Positions 6,659-10,713 of a stretch of DNA of 10,713 nucleotides are shown here, in pieces. The position numbers and the translations under genes are program-made. Each line of letters opens with the position of its first letter. Within the stretch, counting starts at the first letter, position 1. Under the pieces are notes generated by a model. The model made no database searches and had not been told where the DNA came from. It saw only the letters and a list, made by a program, of their open reading frames with translations. The DNA comes from Bordetella parapertussis (GTDB taxonomy: Bacteria > Pseudomonadota > Gammaproteobacteria > Burkholderiales > Burkholderiaceae): contig CAMDLJ010000057.1 of the NCBI GenBank assembly GCA_945901665.1, positions 1 through 10,713 of the forward strand, given 5' to 3'.

Positions 6659-7813
6659 ATGCCCATCGTGATTGAAAAGCCCCACCTCTTGCACCGCTTG
6701 GCGCATGTCTTTCGGGGCTATGACAGCCAATTGGCCTTGGCGGTGATGGCCTTGGCCTTGGCCGGCTTGATCACCATGTATTCCTCGGGTTTTGCCAATG
6801 GCGCCCGCTTCTGGGACCACGTCCGCAACCTCTCCCTGGCTTTTGTGATCATGGTTGTGGTGGCACAAATCCCGCCCCAGCGCTTGATGACCTTTGCGGT
6901 GCCGTTGTATACCCTGGGCGTGGCCTTGCTCATTGCCGTGGCCTTGTTTGGCTTGACCAAAAAAGGCGCACGCCGCTGGTTGAATGTGGGCATGGTGATT
7001 CAGCCCAGCGAAATACTCAAAATTGCCATGCCTTTGATGCTGGCCTGGTGGTTCCAAAAGCGCGAGGGGCAGTTGCGGTCGCTGGACTTTGCTGTGGCCA
7101 CCGTGCTGCTGGTGGTGCCGGTGGGTTTGATCGCCAAGCAACCCGATTTGGGCACCGCGATTTTGGTGCTGGCAGCGGGCTTGTATGTGATTTTCTTCGC
7201 TGGGCTGCGCTGGATCTGGATTTTGCCGCCGATCGCCTTGGGCTTGGTGGGTGTGGTGTTGCTGGTCTGGTTTGAGCCCACGCTGTGCGCCGACGGGTTT
7301 CGCTGGCCCTTGTTGCGCGAATACCAGCAACAGCGTGTGTGCACCTTGCTCGACCCGGGGAGGGACCCGCTGGGCAAGGGCTTTCACATCATCCAAGGCA
7401 TGATCGCCATTGGTTCGGGTGGTATTTTTGGCAAGGGCTTTATGCAAGGCACGCAAACCCATTTGGATTTCATCCCTGAGCGCACCACCGACTTTATTTT
7501 TGCCGCCTATGGTGAAGAGTTTGGTTTGTTTGGCAACTTATTGTTGCTAGGTGGGTTTGTCGTGCTGGTGTTGCGCGGTTTGGCCATTGCCTTAGAGGGT
7601 CCCACCTTGTTTGCACGTTTGTTGGCGGGCAGTGTCACCCTGATCTTTTTCACCTATGCCTTTGTCAACATGGGCATGGTCAGTGGGATCTTGCCGGTGG
7701 TGGGCGTGCCTTTGCCGTTCATCAGCTATGGCGGCACGGCCATGGTCACCCTGGGGCTGGGGGTGGGCATTTTGATGTCGATCGCGCGCTCCAAGCAATT
7801 GGTGCAGTCGTGA
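6659..7813 (+). CDS. rodA: Peptidoglycan glycosyltransferase RodA (SEDS family)
   Basis: RodA polymerises lipid II during cell elongation together with its class B PBP2 partner and MreBCD. The 384-residue product is of normal length, with many hydrophobic segments. SEDS signatures appear in order: RRWLNVG and QPSEILKIAMP, then KQPDLGTAIL, then HLDFIPERTTDFIFAAYGEE with the catalytic aspartate D278, and finally VVGVPLPFISYGGTAMV. It lacks the N-terminal style of FtsW, and GMVIQPSEILK fits the RodA branch. The ATG lies 18 bp from the divergent esterase start, has no Shine-Dalgarno sequence and follows a -10-like GATAAT by 8 nt. The stop overlaps the next gene's start in GTGA. No mreBCD or mrdA is present on either side in the window. 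Confidence 0.96.
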   Translation: MPIVIEKPHLLHRLAHVFRGYDSQLALAVMALALAGLITMYSSGFANGARFWDHVRNLSLAFVIMVVVAQIPPQRLMTFAVPLYTLGVALLIAVALFGLTKKGARRWLNVGMVIQPSEILKIAMPLMLAWWFQKREGQLRSLDFAVATVLLVVPVGLIAKQPDLGTAILVLAAGLYVIFFAGLRWIWILPPIALGLVGVVLLVWFEPTLCADGFRWPLLREYQQQRVCTLLDPGRDPLGKGFHIIQGMIAIGSGGIFGKGFMQGTQTHLDFIPERTTDFIFAAYGEEFGLFGNLLLLGGFVVLVLRGLAIALEGPTLFARLLAGSVTLIFFTYAFVNMGMVSGILPVVGVPLPFISYGGTAMVTLGLGVGILMSIARSKQLVQS

Positions 7814-8694
7814 CCCAAGTCTGGTCCCCCGTCGCCATCGTCGGTGTGGGCAATATGGGCGGTGGCATGGCGCGCCGGTTGTTGGCCCACGGCGTGGCCG
7901 TGCAGGTGTGTGACATTGATGCCGATAAAACCCAAGCCTTGCAAGCCTTGGGCGCCCAAGTTGCCCTGCACCCGGCCGAGTTGGGCGGCGTGGCCCATCT
8001 CTTTATCGTGTGTGTGGTCACCGCCGCACAGGTCCATGAGGTGCTGTGGGGCGAGCGGGGTTTGGCCGCACAACTCGATGCCGGCGACACGGTGATGCTG
8101 TGTCCCACCATCGCCCCCCAAGACACCGAGGCCGTGGCCGTGCGCTTGGCCGAGCAAGGCGTGGCCACCTTGGATGCACCCATGTCTGGCGGTCCCCAAC
8201 GGGCAGAGCTTGGCACCATGAGTTTGATGGTGGCGGGTGCGGACGCCGTGTTTGAGCGCCACCAAGCGGTGTTGAATCTTTTGGCCCAACCCGTTTTTCG
8301 CATTTCACAGCGCGTGGGCGACGGCGCACGCACCAAACTGGTCAATAACTTGCTGGCGGGCATCAACCTGGTGGGGGCCGCCGAAGCGCTGGCACTGGCC
8401 GAGCGTTTGGGGCTGGATGCTGAGCGCACCTTGCAGGTGATGGCGGCGTCCAGCGCCCAAAGTTGGATCGCCAGCGATCGCATGCCCCGCGCCTTGGGCG
8501 GCGACTTTGCGCCGCGCGCCCACATGACTTTGCTGGAAAAAGACACCGCGCTGGCGGTGCAAGCGGCCGAATCAGCGGGTTTTACCGGCCCCTTGGGGCC
8601 TTTGGCCGCGCAGGTGTTTGCCAAAGCCAGTGCCGCGGGTTTGGCCGAGTGGGACGATGCCGCGGTGTTGACCTACCTGCGCGGGCGGTCATAG
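7810..8694 (+). CDS. NAD(P)-dependent beta-hydroxyacid dehydrogenase family protein
   Basis: The 294-residue product belongs to the family of 3-hydroxyisobutyrate and tartronate-semialdehyde dehydrogenases. It has an N-terminal Rossmann fold with GVGNMGGGMARRLLAHG (GxGxxG motif at 12-17) and the substrate-binding signature DAPMSGGPQRAELGTM around residue 126. The presumed catalytic lysine is K176 in RTKLVNNLLAGINL, followed by the all-helical C-terminal domain. The residue after the first Rossmann beta-alpha-beta unit is D36 (VCDIDADK), which is more usual for NAD than NADP preference. The actual hydroxyacid substrate cannot be assigned. Its GTG start overlaps the rodA stop by 4 bp (GTGA), so translation is probably coupled to rodA; no separate promoter is seen. 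Confidence 0.9.
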   Translation: MTQVWSPVAIVGVGNMGGGMARRLLAHGVAVQVCDIDADKTQALQALGAQVALHPAELGGVAHLFIVCVVTAAQVHEVLWGERGLAAQLDAGDTVMLCPTIAPQDTEAVAVRLAEQGVATLDAPMSGGPQRAELGTMSLMVAGADAVFERHQAVLNLLAQPVFRISQRVGDGARTKLVNNLLAGINLVGAAEALALAERLGLDAERTLQVMAASSAQSWIASDRMPRALGGDFAPRAHMTLLEKDTALAVQAAESAGFTGPLGPLAAQVFAKASAAGLAEWDDAAVLTYLRGRS

Positions 8695-8781
8695 CCGGCC
8701 CAAACCGGGCACGCCAGCGCGCTCAAAGGGCATCTTGCGCCCTCCCATGGGCCAGGGCGATGGCGCTCCTACAATCCCAAC
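8695..8781 (+). promoter_or_regulatory. Spacer with candidate -10 for leaderless tldD
   Basis: TACAAT at 8770-8775 matches the -10 consensus at five of six positions and ends 6 nt before the tldD ATG, so the transcript would start at the initiation codon. No Shine-Dalgarno sequence precedes the ATG and no acceptable -35 is found at 16-18 bp. TTGCGC at 8735-8740 is too far away. The rest of the spacer holds two weak hairpins, one near 8694-8711 based on CCGG/CCGG and one AGGGC/GCCCT near 8727-8743. Neither has a T-run, so read-through from the rodA operon is possible. Confidence 0.5.
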
Positions 8782-10242
8782 ATGATTTCACGCGAACCCA
8801 CCCTCGAGCGATTGACCATCGCGCAAAACCTGCTCCTCACGCCTTATGGCCTGGATGAATCCCACCTCAACCAAGCTTTGTCGGCTATTCGTGCCCACCA
8901 GGTGGATGACGCGGACTTGTACTTTCAGTACACCCGCTCCGAAGGTTGGAGCTTGGAAGAAGGCATTGTCAAAACCGGCTCGTTCAGCATCGACCAAGGC
9001 GTGGGCGTGCGCGCGGTCAGCGGCGAGAAAACCGCTTTTGCCTATTCGGACGATATTTCTCTGGCCTCTTTGATGGACGCGGCGCACACGGTGCGCAGCA
9101 TCGCCACTGCAGGTCGGCAGGCGCGAGCCAAGGTGCCGGCCAAACGGGTGGCGCACAGCCGCAGCCTCTATGGCGGACAAGACCCGATTGGCAGCTTGGA
9201 CAGTGCGGCCAAGGTGGCCTTGCTCGAGCACACCGAACAATTGGCCCGCGCCCGCGACCCGCGCGTGGTGCAGGTGATGGCCGGTTTGGCCTGTGAGCAC
9301 GATGTGGTGTTGGTGGCGCGTGCCGATGGCACCATGGCCGCCGATGTGCGCCCTTTGGTGCGCTTGTCGTTGAGCGTCATCGCCGAGCAAAACGGACGCC
9401 GCGAAACCGGCTCGGCCGGTGGCGGCGGCCGCTTTGGCTTGGCTTATTTTGACCAGGCCTTGATTGCTTCTTACGTGCAAGAAGCGGTGGACGCCGCCCT
9501 GACCAATTTGGAGGCGCGTGCCGCCCCTGCGGGTGAGATGACCGTGGTGCTTGGCCCAGGCTGGCCCGGCGTGTTGCTGCACGAGGCCATTGGCCATGGG
9601 CTGGAAGGCGACTTCAACCGCAAAGGGTCCAGCGCTTTCAGCGGCAAGATCGGCCAGCGCGTGGCGGCCAAAGGGGTTACCGTGCTCGACGACGGCACCA
9701 TGGCGGATCGGCGGGGTTCGCTGAATGTGGATGACGAGGGCCACCCCACCCAGCGCAATGTGCTGATCGAGGACGGTGTGTTGGTCGGTTATATCCAAGA
9801 CACCCTCAATGCCCGCTTGATGGGCGTGAAACCCACCGGCAATGGGCGCCGTGAAAGCTATGCCCACATCCCCATGCCGCGCATGACCAATACTTATATG
9901 TTGGCGGGCAACAAAGCCCCGCAAGAAATTGTCGCCAGCATCAAAAAAGGCTTGTATGCCACCAATTTTGGTGGCGGTCAGGTGGACATCACCTCGGGTA
10001 AATTTGTGTTCTCTGCCAGCCAGGCGTACTGGGTGGAAAACGGAAAAATTCAATACCCTGTCAAGGGCGCGACCTTGGTCGGCAATGGGCCCGACGCCCT
10101 CACCCGAGTGACCATGATTGGTAACGACCTGGCTTTGGACAGCGGTGTGGGCACCTGCGGCAAAGAAGGTCAAAGTGTGCCTGTGGGCGTGGGCCAACCC
10201 ACCTTGCGCATCGATGGCTTGACGGTGGGCGGTACCGCATAA
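8782..10242 (+). CDS. tldD: TldD, metalloprotease subunit of the TldD/TldE (PmbA) pair
   Basis: TldD forms a heterodimeric zinc protease with TldE/PmbA, known from microcin B17 maturation, CcdA turnover and peptide modification in E. coli. The 486-residue product has the normal length. It carries the HExxxH motif H267-E268-H272 in LLHEAIGHGLEGD and the late metal-binding cysteine C459 in GTCGKEGQSVPV. Other conserved segments are RRGSLNVDDEG and PRMTNTYM. The start ATG fits the typical N-terminus, with LTIAQNLLLTPYGLD near the beginning. No pmbA partner is in the window. The gene lies downstream of the dehydrogenase but has its own -10-like TACAAT. No intrinsic terminator follows its stop before the aroG leader, so the aroG attenuator terminator may also end tldD transcripts. 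Confidence 0.96.
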   Translation: MISREPTLERLTIAQNLLLTPYGLDESHLNQALSAIRAHQVDDADLYFQYTRSEGWSLEEGIVKTGSFSIDQGVGVRAVSGEKTAFAYSDDISLASLMDAAHTVRSIATAGRQARAKVPAKRVAHSRSLYGGQDPIGSLDSAAKVALLEHTEQLARARDPRVVQVMAGLACEHDVVLVARADGTMAADVRPLVRLSLSVIAEQNGRRETGSAGGGGRFGLAYFDQALIASYVQEAVDAALTNLEARAAPAGEMTVVLGPGWPGVLLHEAIGHGLEGDFNRKGSSAFSGKIGQRVAAKGVTVLDDGTMADRRGSLNVDDEGHPTQRNVLIEDGVLVGYIQDTLNARLMGVKPTGNGRRESYAHIPMPRMTNTYMLAGNKAPQEIVASIKKGLYATNFGGGQVDITSGKFVFSASQAYWVENGKIQYPVKGATLVGNGPDALTRVTMIGNDLALDSGVGTCGKEGQSVPVGVGQPTLRIDGLTVGGTA

Positions 10243-10270
10243 AAGCGGCCTAAAACGCTGAAAAAGCCTG

Positions 10271-10286
10271 TGCTATATTAATACCC
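10271..10286 (+). promoter_or_regulatory. Extended -10 promoter for the aroG leader
   Basis: TATATT at 10274-10279 matches TATAAT at five of six positions and is preceded by TG one base away (TGCTATATT), an extended -10 element. Such elements can work with a weak -35, and none of quality is seen at 17 bp (TAAAAC at 10251-10256). Seven nucleotides separate the hexamer from the leader ATG at 10287, placing the expected transcript start at about 10285-10287. The stretch is AT-rich against the GC-rich surroundings. Confidence 0.65.
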
Positions 10287-10355
10287 ATGGCTTCAACGCA
10301 TTTTTACTTTGCTTATTTTTCCTTCTCACGCTTCACCGGCGGTCGAGAGGTTTAA
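10287..10355 (+). CDS. Phe/Tyr-rich attenuator leader peptide upstream of aroG
   Basis: This is a 22-codon frame with an ATG start and a TAA stop. Residues 5-16 read HFYFAYFSFSRF: five Phe (positions 6, 8, 11, 13, 16) and two Tyr (7, 10) within eleven codons, and no Trp. The pattern resembles the E. coli pheA leader peptide with its FFFAFFFTF run. The run is followed by a tail reading TGGREV. The peptide would act as a sensor of charged tRNA-Phe and tRNA-Tyr rather than as a functional product. Its stop lies 10 nt after an antiterminator arm, so a ribosome that finishes translation would cover that arm. No Shine-Dalgarno sequence precedes the ATG; with the -10 at 10274-10279 the peptide is probably translated from a leaderless RNA. 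The gene is too short for ordinary gene finders. Confidence 0.85.
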   Translation: MASTHFYFAYFSFSRFTGGREV

Positions 10356-10411
10356 ACGCAAGCAGCGCACTGAACCCCGAACCCACCGCCGGCCTCCGGC
10401 GGTTTTTTTTT
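10321..10411 (+). promoter_or_regulatory. Ribosome-mediated transcription attenuator of aroG
   Basis: Three alternative structures can be drawn. Protector: CCTTCTC (10321-10327) pairs with GAGAGG (10345-10350) with one bulged T, enclosing the second arm. Antiterminator: CCGGCGGT (10336-10343) pairs over eight bases with ACCGCCGG (10385-10392), with a possible inner helix GGTT/AACC (10349-10352 with 10373-10376). Terminator: the same ACCGCCGG pairs with a second CCGGCGGT at 10396-10403. The competing arms are identical octamers. A ribosome stalled at the Phe/Tyr codons up to about 10319 leaves 10336-10343 free and favours read-through. A ribosome at the stop codon (10353) masks it and favours termination. 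The pairings are seen directly; the switching mechanism is inferred from classical pheA and trp attenuators. Confidence 0.8.
10385..10411 (+). terminator. Intrinsic terminator of the aroG attenuator
   Basis: A perfect GC-rich stem, CCGCCGG with CCGGCGG (seven pairs, eight with the outer A-T), closes a three-base CCT loop and runs directly into nine T (10403-10411). It lies 47 bp upstream of the aroG start and is the strongest intrinsic terminator in the window. It would stop transcripts from the leader promoter and any read-through from tldD. Confidence 0.92.
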
Positions 10412-10458
10412 GCCTTTGAGACCTTTGACCATTGCCCCCATCATTGAAGGAAACGATC

Positions 10459-10713
10459 ATGAAAACCCAACGCGCTGAGGTGCCTTATGTGGCGCACGAC
10501 GACCAAACCAGCCAGACCGATGACCAACGCATCAAGGACATCACCGTGTTGCCGCCTCCCGAGCATTTGATCCGCTTCTTTCCCATTGCAGGCACCGCCG
10601 TCGAGAGCTTGATCGCCAAAACCCGCCAGCGCATCCACAAAATCATGGCCGGCAAAGACGACCGAATGCTGGTGGTGATGGGCCCTTGCTCCATCCACGA
10701 CCCCGCTGCCGCC
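10459..10713 (+). CDS. aroG: 3-deoxy-7-phosphoheptulonate (DAHP) synthase, class I, N-terminal part
   Basis: DAHP synthase condenses phosphoenolpyruvate with erythrose 4-phosphate, the first committed step of the shikimate pathway. Only the first 85 codons are present; the frame runs open off the right edge. Diagnostic segments are DDQRIKDI (residues 21-28), LPPPEHLIRFFP and KDDRMLVVMGPCSIHDP near the window end. The early DDxRIK resembles E. coli AroG, where the equivalent N-terminal Asp pair is implicated in Phe feedback. This favours a Phe-type isozyme over AroF, though the isozyme call is tentative. The ATG has a clear Shine-Dalgarno sequence AAGGAAA at 10447-10453 with about 7 nt spacing, unlike the leader peptide. 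Expression probably depends on the Phe/Tyr attenuator directly upstream. Confidence 0.93.
   Translation, partial: MKTQRAEVPYVAHDDQTSQTDDQRIKDITVLPPPEHLIRFFPIAGTAVESLIAKTRQRIHKIMAGKDDRMLVVMGPCSIHDPAAA

Noticed and set aside
6641..7462. N-terminal extension of the esterase frame by about 270 codons
   Set aside because: It runs antisense through rodA, shows low-complexity His/Gln-rich shadow sequence, and the true fold begins at MAITHLLYLHGF.
10244..10268. Intrinsic terminator for tldD
   Set aside because: Only a 4-bp AGCG/CGCT stem is possible, and it has no T-run.
10287..10411. Riboswitch, T-box or Trp-type leader instead of a Phe/Tyr attenuator
   Set aside because: The leader frame has no Trp codon and no T-box sequence was recognised. 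The aromatic codon run with an overlapping antiterminator arm is fully explained by ribosome-mediated attenuation.
10441..10698. Minus-strand open frames of 69 and 85 codons at the right end
   Set aside because: They are antisense to the clearly recognisable DAHP synthase N-terminus.

Overview
The window looks like chromosomal DNA of a GC-rich betaproteobacterium, most likely order Burkholderiales and family Comamonadaceae (Limnohabitans/Rhodoferax-like). This is judged from protein character and codon use only; no search was run. Nothing looks like phage, plasmid or insertion sequence. Most of the window is envelope, DNA-repair and aromatic-biosynthesis housekeeping, and the unusual biology lies between and in front of the genes.

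Layout. Positions 1-338 hold 2.7 copies of a non-coding tandem repeat of 124-125 bp. After a gene-free spacer comes lpxC (lipid A synthesis), followed closely by a 57-residue two-helix membrane protein gene. Those genes converge with a compact minus-strand operon. Read 5' to 3' it is a YqiA-type esterase, an RNB-domain ribonuclease, a TonB/TolA-like protein, mtgA (peptidoglycan glycosyltransferase) and ruvC (Holliday junction resolvase), with gaps from 1 bp to a few tens of bp. A phased 11-bp degenerate repeat sits at the convergent junction and contains the ruvC stop codon.

The esterase operon and rodA diverge from start codons separated by only 18 bp. rodA (SEDS glycosyltransferase) overlaps a beta-hydroxyacid dehydrogenase gene by 4 bp, and tldD (metalloprotease subunit) follows after 87 bp. 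The window ends inside an aroG-type DAHP synthase gene.

Main discovery candidate: the tldD-aroG gap appears to encode a complete ribosome-mediated attenuator. A 22-codon leader peptide (10287-10355) carries five Phe and two Tyr codons in an 11-codon run. Next come a possible protector hairpin, an antiterminator arm CCGGCGGT (10336-10343), and an intrinsic terminator whose 3' arm is the same octamer CCGGCGGT (10396-10403) followed by nine T. The first enzyme of the aromatic pathway would thus be controlled by translation of Phe/Tyr codons.

Second theme: all five starts that could begin a transcript (lpxC, yqiA, rodA, tldD and the leader peptide) lack a Shine-Dalgarno sequence and have a -10-like hexamer ending 5-8 nt upstream, as expected for leaderless mRNAs. 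The clear Shine-Dalgarno sequences (both AAGGAAA) precede ruvC and aroG, which lie downstream in their transcripts. The yqiA/rodA pair appears to share one symmetric -10 region, a candidate bidirectional leaderless promoter. These readings come from sequence inspection and need transcript-start data.
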